A stretch of 12,074 nucleotides of DNA from Candidatus Woesearchaeota archaeon (GTDB taxonomy: Archaea; Nanobdellota; Nanobdellia; Woesearchaeales; ARS49). Position numbers and translations under genes: made by a program. This document shows positions 6,701 to 12,074 of this stretch, piece after piece; the first letter of the stretch is position 1, and every line of letters starts with the position of its first letter. The DNA lies in assembly GCA_019323135.1 (NCBI GenBank), contig JAHWHT010000022.1, positions 1-12,074 on the forward strand. The letters run 5' to 3'. Under the pieces are notes generated by a model. That model was not told the origin of the DNA. It worked only from the letters and a program-made list of their open reading frames with translations, and ran no database searches.

Positions 6701-8524
6701 AACAAGGGTTCTGAGACATTCCATGATTTCTACTGGGCGCTTAATCAAACAAGCCAGCAGAAGTTCTTGCGTAAAAGGGCAGTTCGATTACACGACAGAA
6801 TTAAAGGTCTTGCCCCTGGTTTAATCAAGTATCACAGATTGGCAGATGACGAATTAATGTATTTTGCATCTATTGTTGCTGCTGCCCAGAATTACGAAGC
6901 AGAGCTTAAGGAAAGACAGACTTTTAGAAAAACTTTTATTGCAAATATTCACAAAGCAAATGCCCTAAAAGATAAATGTGTAAACGTGTCTTATAATTCT
7001 GCTGTTTCAGCTTATGCTCCCTGCACACAGGCTCTGGATATCTACAGTAAATATGCTGTAAAAGATAGGGAACTTATGCAGATGAGTTTGTTTTTTGATT
7101 ATGATGATGAGATTGATTCTTTGATGACTGATGCAGATATAGGAATTATACAAATTCTTAATGCTCCTGTAACTTCTGAACCCCAAGGCTGGGCTAAAGA
7201 GTTATTCAGGCGGCTTCAAAGATACAACAGTGGCGATCCTGGAACAGGATGTATGGATAGGGGAGGTATTGAGCGAGGTCCTCCAGAATGGTCTGATAAA
7301 TACATGAGCAAGTATAATTTGAAATCCCGATGCCGGCTTGCTAGTTATAAGGATATTGTACATGCTTGGAAAACAGGAGTGATGCAAATGTTTTACCCAA
7401 GCGGCGGGTTGGACAGAGCATTGATTGATTCACTTTATTTTGCAGGCAATTTGACAACCAATACCCCTTATTTTGAAGTCAGAGAGCAGATGATTACTAA
7501 TCCTGGCGAAGTGCAGAAGTTAACTAATTTATTTAAGTGGATTAAACGTATTAATTATGGCGAGTTCCAAGATGTTAATTATCAGATAACAAAGGATATT
7601 GTCACAAATAAAGATAGAAGAGAGGTTTTAGGTATTGAGCGGGAGTGGTCTCCTACTGAGATTGTTTTATTTTTAAATAATAAGAATAAGGATTGCTTAA
7701 AAGCTAATGCAGAAGCATCGGCAATAGGTCCGCTTAACAAATATTATACTGATGTAATGGGTAAAAGTATTTTTGAGCTTTGCCAGAATGGTTATGGCGG
7801 ATTATATCCTGCATTCTTAGAAGCACAATTAATTCCTGAACTCTACAGCCTTAGGCCTGGCATGACTGATTTTATTAACTTTGATCACAATCAGATTCCT
7901 GAGTTAAGAAGAATGGCTAAAGATGATGTGATAACCAACAGAGCTTATCCTGATTTGTTGACGAGAAAAGAGTATGTTGGCCAGCTTAGCGCGGCTTTTG
8001 AGACTGCAGAGACTGATGCTTTCCTTGCAGATCAAAGGGGATATTTGAAAAAGACCGTTGGCCTTGATTTTGGCAGGACACATAATCAAATCACTACGGC
8101 TGAATTTGATCAATGGATTGAAGTTAATAAGAAATTATTCACAGATTATAATCAATTTATTGAGGCAGATTTTGCAACAAAAGTCTGCAATAAGCCAGAA
8201 GGTACTAGTTTCAAACTAGAGACAACTTACGCCCCAAAGGCAATCATGATTACAGCAGACCGGACTAATTATGCAAAATATAATGACGGGTTTAACTATT
8301 GTCATGGCGGCAAGCTGGGAACTTTTGACAAATTTATGAAAGGTGCTATTTATTTCAGTACCATCTTCTTAGATCCAGTTGTTTATGTTACTGCAGAAGT
8401 TGCAACAAAAGGTGTTTGCAAAGGATGGTGTGGACGTGCAGCATTGCTTGGAAAGGGTGCTGCAGAAGCATACTTCCTCTCAGAAATAGAACAGCAAGTT
8501 GCTTGGCCTAATTCTCCTTCTTAA
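3785..8524 (+). CDS. Giant anchored surface protein (1579 aa), 22 cysteines
   Basis: The largest gene in the window. It starts MNKKAMSLGYGTVIAG with a single strong membrane span at about 9-30; KKA-M may be a prepilin-type cleavage site. Two weaker hydrophobic stretches occur near residues 183-200 (MMIAASGVISAVAGPMGG) and 516-530 (KLFAIIASGLFAQML). Residues about 350-490 are polar, Ala/Thr/Ser-rich and probably helical or coiled. The rest is rich in aromatic residues and looks globular. I count 22 cysteines; the later ones come in neighbouring pairs about 5-35 residues apart, and the protein ends with a CKGWC near residue 1550. This fits a disulfide-tied extracellular protein. No catalytic motif, repeat domain or known adhesin fold is recognised. 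Translation is coupled to the 47-aa ORF (TAATG). Its stop is shared in a TTAA with the convergent gene. Possible roles are adhesin, filament tip or major extracellular scaffold; all are inference. Confidence 0.85.
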   Translation: MNKKAMSLGYGTVIAGIIGIIIIALIVGGPLRGVYNVVGEKVFGVISPDEEKEFVPYVATADEYDSIHAFMCGTNLVADNSLNFKDNCPNIEMAPAGNCKGPHYGAVCVDCKETKKYKSKTNVWHDTIACDIIGFELKQNVKDTWARYAIQGLGDPESLFYYESFPKGEDRYWSANMFSTDVMMIAASGVISAVAGPMGGLSKETAKNIAKGSGKQAIKTAAKEPFKLMLLPFQALMYPFKTAARLYSKLGTKQAAKVSLLKDSFNKMFKDIAPDIFTKGYGKKVDDLVVQLSDHVADDGAIKLSREEIRDRVSKFVGDNYEELGLTVKGVPPVPKPSERLILTPSEYANEQLAKKLSTPDLTDVVAPDIARITSTVDSITDDVVKLSAPTTRAELKLADQLAKRGTLRAMVQSSSASAETVEQMTKQIDALDALPPAVAAKQQAKVFSELTTTLKQLGTAEEAALEAQFGYMDKFLISTLADKTSKFVSKAPGGWAAAGAIGLSRRGATTIRDRKLFAIIASGLFAQMLDYQTQKFKDGGEDSLFWSTSQLSVEEFPLRRSDTPMLRLLKGDSYSPPSNRFHLVSPCKADLNIVAEDPAVCYVHPDNINKISLYNFPEGIIPAKVESLKYLHVEQEMDKLYELLDSQVKSLAWQSVPLPAGKPNLVYKRVGDVLYARDNANNIFKIDKYTGRFFAVEWGKEQGSAIYAAVLAKGANTWWNGQVVGGKSDWVYAVIDNDLVAKKGSSYRAFANEYFVDVNSAAVTKWNANKIETYIKDNPSYKFTTNNAFLDYHLAKTKYDILFNLNGLFFPVFHQMETAYGKKNYVLGATTPMIEQAWLDTADKSAANLEQQYDKIEWDVDDCVTGSGGQNLCKKIQADLIKLIEPILDEDAPQYYTDRYLADLIKWQTEYWNIAKRWDSSIGNKYKLMRSAHDACIQELQNPMDFASCKDFENKFDEIITELKLTDGFVTNKGSETFHDFYWALNQTSQQKFLRKRAVRLHDRIKGLAPGLIKYHRLADDELMYFASIVAAAQNYEAELKERQTFRKTFIANIHKANALKDKCVNVSYNSAVSAYAPCTQALDIYSKYAVKDRELMQMSLFFDYDDEIDSLMTDADIGIIQILNAPVTSEPQGWAKELFRRLQRYNSGDPGTGCMDRGGIERGPPEWSDKYMSKYNLKSRCRLASYKDIVHAWKTGVMQMFYPSGGLDRALIDSLYFAGNLTTNTPYFEVREQMITNPGEVQKLTNLFKWIKRINYGEFQDVNYQITKDIVTNKDRREVLGIEREWSPTEIVLFLNNKNKDCLKANAEASAIGPLNKYYTDVMGKSIFELCQNGYGGLYPAFLEAQLIPELYSLRPGMTDFINFDHNQIPELRRMAKDDVITNRAYPDLLTRKEYVGQLSAAFETAETDAFLADQRGYLKKTVGLDFGRTHNQITTAEFDQWIEVNKKLFTDYNQFIEADFATKVCNKPEGTSFKLETTYAPKAIMITADRTNYAKYNDGFNYCHGGKLGTFDKFMKGAIYFSTIFLDPVVYVTAEVATKGVCKGWCGRAALLGKGAAEAYFLSEIEQQVAWPNSPS

Positions 8525-9153
8525 ACTAATCTAATGACTGTGGTTCCGTCCCAATTGTCATACATTGCATTTTCAGAATTAGCAGTTCCTACAACAATTC
8601 CGCCCTTTCGTTCAGTGTAATCTTTATTGAATCTTTCTGGATCATCAATAATAGAATCCATATAGACGCCAGTTGATAATGGATTATACATAAACTTTTT
8701 TATGAATTGCAGTTCAGTACCCCAGATAATATTAGTATTTCCTATTTGGTTTTTCCAGTCTTCGTCTACAAAAATATATGCAATGACATCTTTCCCGTCT
8801 ATGTATTCTGCAATCCATCCTTCAGGTATTCCGTTGTTTGGATCTAAATCTGTGGTTATTTTTAGTTTTGGCTCTCCTAGAGCATCAAAATAAGTTTGTG
8901 ATGGAAAATAAGCTCCATTATACATTCCATCATACCCAAATGCAGTCAATACCTCGCCGTCATCATATTGAAGCCCTTCTGCGTTTGTAAATCCTGCTCC
9001 CCGGGTCACTTTGCTCACATTTATTTCCTGCACTCCGTCTGGTTTTGTCTCAATCCACTCTTCAGGTTTGGCTGCAGGCGGTTTTGCGATAAAATATACT
9101 ATTATTAGAATTATTATGGCTATAACTCCGATTATCACCACTTTTTTGTTCAT
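8521..9153 (-). CDS. Membrane-anchored exterior protein (210 aa), unknown function
   Basis: The N-terminus is MNKKVVIIGVIAI followed by a hydrophobic span to about residue 23, then a Pro/Ala linker (AKPPAAKPEEW) and a soluble domain of about 180 residues, presumably outside. It has no cysteine, unlike most of its neighbours, so it is neither a lipoprotein nor disulfide-stabilised. The domain is rich in aromatic, acidic and Gly/Asn residues (GYDGMYNGAYFPSQ, YDNWDGTT) and is not recognised. It is the only minus-strand gene inside the cluster and has its own leaderless promoter (TATA 9176-9183). Its stop lies in the same TTAA as the giant gene's stop, so the two mRNAs must overlap in antisense if transcription runs past the stops. 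Confidence 0.8.
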   Translation of the reverse strand: MNKKVVIIGVIAIIILIIVYFIAKPPAAKPEEWIETKPDGVQEINVSKVTRGAGFTNAEGLQYDDGEVLTAFGYDGMYNGAYFPSQTYFDALGEPKLKITTDLDPNNGIPEGWIAEYIDGKDVIAYIFVDEDWKNQIGNTNIIWGTELQFIKKFMYNPLSTGVYMDSIIDDPERFNKDYTERKGGIVVGTANSENAMYDNWDGTTVIRLV

Positions 9154-9175
9154 AGCACTATCTATCTTAATTCTT

Positions 9176-9183
9176 TATTTAAA
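9176..9183 (-). promoter_or_regulatory. TATA box of the 210-aa protein gene
   Basis: On the minus strand it reads tttaaata, following a caaaag BRE-like stretch. Its centre is 26 bases from the ATG at 9153, predicting a leaderless mRNA. Confidence 0.55.
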
Positions 9184-9190
9184 CTTTTGG

Positions 9191-9287
9191 GTGCATAGCG
9201 CCTAGCGAAGTTCTCAAACAAATATTGTGATTTAACATAAATCTGGACATAGTCAATTACAGAAGCGAAACGAAGCGCGCTATGCAC
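9191..9287. repeat. Perfect 11-bp inverted repeat with 75-bp spacer
   Basis: gtgcatagcgc at 9191-9201 is the exact reverse complement of gcgctatgcac at 9277-9287. The arms are GC-richer than the surrounding DNA, and the right inner flank contains gaagcgaaacgaag. Near-matching flanks (cttttgg left, cttttagg right) resemble an imperfect target duplication, but the spacer has no ORF. It could be a tiny mobile-element remnant, a small structured RNA or a shared regulatory element between the two divergent promoters that flank it. Confidence 0.6.
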
Positions 9288-9302
9288 ATCTTTTAGGAAA
9301 TA

Positions 9303-9310
9303 TTTATATA
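9303..9310 (+). promoter_or_regulatory. TATA box of the third pilin-like gene
   Basis: tttatata preceded by aggaaata (BRE-like). Its centre is about 26 bases before the ATG at 9333, so the mRNA is predicted to be leaderless. Confidence 0.65.
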
Positions 9311-9332
9311 TTAGCTAAACAAATTTGTTGTT

Positions 9333-9638
9333 ATGAAAAAAAGAGCTGTTTCATTATCTATGAATACAATTGTAATTGCTGCTTTGGCTTTACTGATTTT
9401 GGTTATTCTTATTCTTGTATTCCGAACTCAGATTACCAAGACTGCTAAGAGTTATATGGATATTGGCGATAAAGCTGCAGGAGAAATAGATACATCAAGT
9501 AAATGTCAAGTTAATAATAGAATCTGTGCTAAATCCGCTTGCCCTAAAACGCCTAAAGTGTACACCAAAGTTCCGGTGTATACTATGACTTGGTCAGATT
9601 GTGGTAAAGGCGAGATTTGCTGCGCACCGGTCAATTAA
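9333..9638 (+). CDS. Small cysteine-rich pilin-like protein (101 aa)
   Basis: Starts MKKRAVSLSMN with the predicted class III cleavage after A5, then a hydrophobic span at about 11-31. The exterior part has C58, C65, C70, C90, C96 and C97, ending GKGEICCAPVN. Span sequence (TIVIAALAL) and CC ending make it a relative of the proteins at 1615 and 2133, although it is separated from them by about 7 kb and has its own leaderless promoter. It is likely a minor or structural subunit in the same assembly. Whether it is cleaved depends on an archaeal prepilin peptidase not seen in this window. Confidence 0.75.
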   Translation: MKKRAVSLSMNTIVIAALALLILVILILVFRTQITKTAKSYMDIGDKAAGEIDTSSKCQVNNRICAKSACPKTPKVYTKVPVYTMTWSDCGKGEICCAPVN

Positions 9639-9875
9639 TTCTATTTTCGCGCGTCATCGTGAGTTCGAGAGAAGAGTTTTGCCCCTGTTTGCAGAGCAAA
9701 CAGTATATAGGTTGCTTCTCGAGCATGAACAAAGAGCGCCTTTAATCAATTTTTTTAAAAGTTTGTTTAATTTAAATTTTTGCGAACTCTTCTTATTTCA
9801 CTCTAGTTCGCTGGTGAGACCTCGTGTCTCACTTCTTTGGATTCTAGCCTTTGTAAAGGCTAGTTTGGTAGAAAC

Positions 9876-9883
9876 TTTTATAA
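9876..9883 (+). promoter_or_regulatory. TATA box of the amidase operon
   Basis: ttttataa preceded by tagaaac (BRE-like), with its centre 28 bases before the ATG at 9908. This predicts a leaderless mRNA for the operon that runs to the window end. Confidence 0.6.
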
Positions 9884-9889
9884 ATCTCT

Positions 9890-9902
9890 CTTCTTAAAGA
9901 AG
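9890..9902. promoter_or_regulatory. Palindrome between TATA box and start codon
   Basis: cttctt-a-aagaag is a perfect 6-base inverted repeat around one base, placed between the TATA box and the expected transcription start. A repressor bound here would block initiation, so it is a candidate operator. It may also be chance in AT-rich DNA. Confidence 0.35.
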
Positions 9903-9907
9903 CCTAT

Positions 9908-10411
9908 ATGAAAAAAAGAGGTATTATTAGTTTAGAGGCTCTTGTAAAGTTCATTCCAGCTATTCTTATTGCTATTACTGCACTATATGTTTTATTCACA
10001 TTGTGGGGCGCGTTTTTTTCAGAAGAGATGACTATTCCTCAGACTGATTTATTGAGAGTGGCCAGTAACATCAAGAGCTTATCCGCCGAAGAAACAATAG
10101 ATGTTTTCACCAAAGGTAAGAACTACCAGATTGTATTATACCCTGCCGGCAACACAGAGCCCATCTGCAGCAAAAAAGCATGTATCTGTGTTCAGGAAGA
10201 GATACAGAACATATACAGAACAACAAAATGCGAGGTTTTTCACAATGATGACTGCTCTAAAACAAAGGATCCTAACGTCCTCTGTATTAAAACCCAGCAG
10301 ACAGAAAAAATAGATAATACTGCTCCTGACGTGAAGATAGATTATGTTGTTCTAACGCGAAATAATGACGGAAACATCAGTCTTAATAAAAAAACTGAAA
10401 ACGTAATATGA
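9908..10411 (+). CDS. Pilin-like anchored protein with Glu at +5 (167 aa)
   Basis: The N-terminus MKKRGIISLEALVKF has the prepilin layout: basic tip, G5 as cleavage position, and E10 at +5 of the mature chain, which is the hallmark of bacterial type IV pilins and pseudopilins. A hydrophobic span follows at about 13-37. The exterior part (about 130 aa) contains C87, C92, C94, C108, C116 and C126, again an even number. The stop overlaps the amidase gene's ATG (ATGA at 10408-10411). Probable minor pilin or pseudopilin heading the amidase operon; its C-terminal domain is not recognised. Confidence 0.75.
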   Translation: MKKRGIISLEALVKFIPAILIAITALYVLFTLWGAFFSEEMTIPQTDLLRVASNIKSLSAEETIDVFTKGKNYQIVLYPAGNTEPICSKKACICVQEEIQNIYRTTKCEVFHNDDCSKTKDPNVLCIKTQQTEKIDNTAPDVKIDYVVLTRNNDGNISLNKKTENVI

Positions 10412-11499
10412 AACTGCTCAACTCTAAAAAAGCTTTAATAGAAATTACTTTAACTCCGACTTTTATTACTCTTCTTGTTTTAGGTTTTATCTTGCTGTCT
10501 TTGCTTTTCAAGATTAGTTTAATTGGTTCAAATACGCAATTTGAAAAAAATGCTTTAGCTATTGATATGGGTATTGCTATTGATAGTTTGTATGCAACTC
10601 AATGCAATGCGCAGTATGTTTATACTGGTCTGGCCCCGTTTAATTTCAGTTATGCTACAGATCCAGAGATTATTGAGGTTTTTGAGGGCAAAGACCCTGC
10701 TAAAGATGATTCTAAAGGGGTTTTTTATTTTACAGAAGATGGTCCAGGAGGAATTGTCTTTCATCACAAGGATTTGATTCCTAAAAATAAGACGATTATT
10801 TCAACTGTTTTTATTTTAAAACAGGGCGATGAAATATTCTTTGACAGTCCTCAATTAAACAAGAAGTTTAGAACTAATTTCAATATTTTGTCCTGTCCAA
10901 ATGAAAGAATAAAATTAACTAAGTCTGATACTATTTTTGTTGATCCGGGCCATGGCTGGGATAATAACAAGTCTCTTGGCGATAAAGGGCAAATTGGGCC
11001 TGCTAATCATATAGAGTCAGAAATAACTTTAGACATTGCAAAAGTATTAAGAGGAACTCTTAATAGGGTTTCAAAAGTCGAGAGCACTAGAGGATTTACT
11101 AAAGATACAAACATGCCTATTGCAAAAAAGATACAGAACGCTCAGTCTGCTGATGCAATAATTTCAGTCCATGTTGGCAGCAAGGATAACACTGCTCTGG
11201 CGTATTTTAATGTGAACTCAAAGAAAAAAAAGCAAAGCATCCGTCTCGGCTGTAAAATTCTTAATGAGTTGTCAAAAGAATACCCTGAGATAAAGAACAT
11301 CGCTTTTGTTCCTGTTAATGTTGAGAATCAAGCAAGATTTGATTCATCTTCCCCTTACCAGATACTATCTGAAGATAAAGTTGCAGTTTTATTAGAGTTA
11401 GGCAATATTAAGAAGCCTACACCTAATTTCATTATTGATGACCAAAGAGATTTGGCAATGGTTATACTTGAAGGAGTTGAAAAATATAATGTGGGGTAA
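10408..11499 (+). CDS. Membrane-anchored amidase_3 (N-acetylmuramoyl-L-alanine amidase-like)
   Basis: 363 aa. The N-terminus MKLLNSKKALIEITLTPTF precedes a hydrophobic span at about 17-40, with a pilin-like KKA tip. Residues about 45-165 form an exterior domain of unknown fold (C66, C163). Residues about 175-363 match the zinc amidase_3 family (CwlC/AmiC type): FVDPGHG with H182, E203 in HIESEITL, TR at 227-228, SVHVG with H255, and LLELGNI with E330. H182, E203 and H255 would bind zinc and E330 would be the catalytic glutamate, so the enzyme looks intact. In bacteria the family cuts the MurNAc-L-Ala amide in peptidoglycan. Archaea have no murein, so the target here could be bacterial walls or another substrate. 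The gene overlaps its neighbours at both ends (4 and 11 bases), placing the enzyme in the surface-structure operon. Confidence 0.85.
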   Translation: MKLLNSKKALIEITLTPTFITLLVLGFILLSLLFKISLIGSNTQFEKNALAIDMGIAIDSLYATQCNAQYVYTGLAPFNFSYATDPEIIEVFEGKDPAKDDSKGVFYFTEDGPGGIVFHHKDLIPKNKTIISTVFILKQGDEIFFDSPQLNKKFRTNFNILSCPNERIKLTKSDTIFVDPGHGWDNNKSLGDKGQIGPANHIESEITLDIAKVLRGTLNRVSKVESTRGFTKDTNMPIAKKIQNAQSADAIISVHVGSKDNTALAYFNVNSKKKKQSIRLGCKILNELSKEYPEIKNIAFVPVNVENQARFDSSSPYQILSEDKVAVLLELGNIKKPTPNFIIDDQRDLAMVILEGVEKYNVG

Positions 11500-11968
11500 A
11501 AAAGGAATGTGGACCTGGAATGATTTCCTGTATTTTATCTTATTTTATATTCCTATGACTTTAGTAGTTGTTATACTTTTATTTACTGCATCTAATGATA
11601 GTTTAGATGCTCGGTTGTACTCTGGCGGCCTAGATGATTCTTTTTTAGTCAATAGAATTTATAATCGAATTTCAGACACTGACTGGAATACTGGTCGTCT
11701 AGAGCCTGGCGTTGTAGAGAATTTATCTTTTCTTAACAAAACTCAAGCAAAAGATATTTTTTATTTTCATAAAGAGCGGCCAGCAGCATTTAAATTAAGT
11801 GTAGGTAAAAAATCTGCAATAGTAAATCCTGGTTTTTATAACATATCCCGCCCATTAGCACCTATTCGGTACAATCTCGCAGATATCCAAAAAGAACTTT
11901 TTGTGATTAAAGATAATAAAATAGATAGCTTAAATATTGAGTTGGTTTCAACTAAGAGGAAAACATGA
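11489..11968 (+). CDS. Single-span exterior protein (159 aa)
   Basis: The frame is open from 11435, but the ATG at 11489 is preferred: ggag lies at 11473-11476, the overlap with the amidase gene is only 11 bases, and MWGKKGMWTWNDFLYF gives a normal tip before the hydrophobic span (about 12-34). ATG 11507 is a second option. The exterior domain (about 125 aa) has no cysteine and includes RLYSGGLDDSFLVNRIYNR and LEPGVVENLSF, which resemble segments I associate with pilus-linked DPANN proteins; this was not checked. The WTWND tip resembles the 36-aa ORF at 2451. The stop overlaps the next ATG (ATGA), with gagga at 11956-11960 as its Shine-Dalgarno. Confidence 0.75.
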   Translation: MWGKKGMWTWNDFLYFILFYIPMTLVVVILLFTASNDSLDARLYSGGLDDSFLVNRIYNRISDTDWNTGRLEPGVVENLSFLNKTQAKDIFYFHKERPAAFKLSVGKKSAIVNPGFYNISRPLAPIRYNLADIQKELFVIKDNKIDSLNIELVSTKRKT

Positions 11969-12074
11969 ATAAAAAAGCACTTGGCATGGAGATGTTTAAT
12001 GTTTTAGTAGCTGTCGCAGTCATTGCTACTGCCTTTTTCATATTCTATACTTGGTATGGCACTATAGGTGGTGC
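11965..12074 (+). CDS. Pilin-like ORF cut by the window end (first 36 codons)
   Basis: It starts MNKKALGMEMFNVLVAVAV and continues as a hydrophobic span to the window edge (FFIFYTWYGTIGG). KKA then LGME places an acidic residue at +4 of the predicted mature chain, close to the +5 Glu of classical pilins. Coupled to the previous gene by ATGA, with a good Shine-Dalgarno (gagga) 4 bases upstream. The rest of the gene lies beyond the window, so its size and function are unknown. Confidence 0.7.
   Translation, partial: MNKKALGMEMFNVLVAVAVIATAFFIFYTWYGTIGG

Larger units (their letters stand above)
9639..9907 (+). other. Hairpin-rich non-coding stretch, possible structured RNA
   Basis: About 270 bases with no credible gene: a 98-codon frame here begins inside the preceding gene and has atypical composition. 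The sequence instead holds four perfect hairpins: 9685-9703 (8-bp stem, 3-base loop), 9782-9811 (7-bp stem, 16-base loop), 9814-9832 (7-bp stem, 5-base loop) and 9844-9863 (8-bp stem with a tgta loop). Two alternative long-range pairings exist, 9661-9667 with 9783-9789 and 9670-9678 with 9785-9793. It may be the 3' UTR of the upstream mRNA, a small RNA of either strand or a remnant repeat. It is not a tRNA: no T-arm or acceptor pairing is found. The strand is uncertain. Confidence 0.5.

Noticed and set aside
9191..9287. Inverted repeat as a complete insertion sequence
   Set aside because: The spacer has only 75 bases and no transposase, and the flanks are not an exact duplication; kept only as a repeat.
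9601..9897. 98-codon open frame across the gene-free stretch
   Set aside because: It starts inside the cysteine-rich pilin gene, has no promoter or Shine-Dalgarno, shows unusual composition, and its DNA is dominated by hairpins that explain it better.
9639..9907. tRNA or known riboswitch
   Set aside because: A TTCGAG string near 9664 recalls a T-loop, but no matching stem, acceptor stem or anticodon arm is present. The predicted promoter of the next gene lies after the hairpins, so they are not its 5' leader.
11435..11488. Earlier ATG for the 159-aa protein
   Set aside because: It would overlap the amidase gene's last 65 bases; ATG 11489 has a ggag upstream and a normal membrane-anchor tip.
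1..12074. CRISPR array or tandem repeats
   Set aside because: No regularly spaced direct repeats were seen; repeated atgaataaaaaa strings are just MNKK gene starts.

Overview
The window looks like DPANN-type archaeal DNA, most likely from a Woesearchaeota/Pacearchaeota-like lineage; the lineage is an inference. It is AT-rich and uses archaeal BRE/TATA promoters instead of bacterial -35/-10 boxes. Several genes appear leaderless, with a TATA box about 26 bases before the ATG. Two genes have a perfect GAGGTG Shine-Dalgarno. Gene types are also archaeal: an AbrB-PhoU fusion regulator, an Lrp-like regulator, and many proteins with short basic, type III signal peptide-like (archaeal type IV pilin-like) N-termini.

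Layout. At 35-955 (minus) is the PhoU-family regulator, divergent from an Lrp/AsnC-like regulator (1088-1552, plus). From 1615 to 8524 runs a plus-strand series: two small cysteine-rich pilin-like proteins (1615-2001, 2133-2402) with a 44-aa membrane mini-protein between them; a 36-aa membrane mini-protein (2451-2561); a 360-aa anchored cysteine-containing protein; a 47-aa single-span protein; and a 1579-aa anchored protein with 22 cysteines. Most of these genes overlap by 1-4 bases (ATGA or TAATG junctions). A minus-strand gene for a 210-aa anchored protein (8521-9153) converges on the giant gene so closely that one TTAA supplies both stop codons. An 11-bp inverted repeat (9191/9287) follows, then a third cysteine-rich pilin-like gene (9333-9638) and about 270 bases without a convincing gene but with four perfect hairpins. 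The last block (9908 to the window end) is a tightly overlapped operon: a pilin-like protein with Glu at +5; a membrane-anchored amidase_3 (N-acetylmuramoyl-L-alanine amidase-like) enzyme with all expected zinc and catalytic residues; a 159-aa single-span protein; and a truncated pilin-like ORF.

How they may work together. Nearly every structural protein has one N-terminal membrane span, usually behind a K/R-rich tip and an A/G cleavage-like position. Many have even numbers of cysteines in the predicted exterior part. This suggests a disulfide-stabilised surface filament or secretion/contact apparatus of the type IV filament kind, with a very large exposed subunit and an anchored peptidoglycan-amidase-like enzyme. 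Because archaea lack murein, the amidase may act on bacteria or on another amide-linked substrate. No assembly ATPase, platform protein or prepilin peptidase is visible here; they would have to be elsewhere. The cluster's function is inference and no database search was possible.
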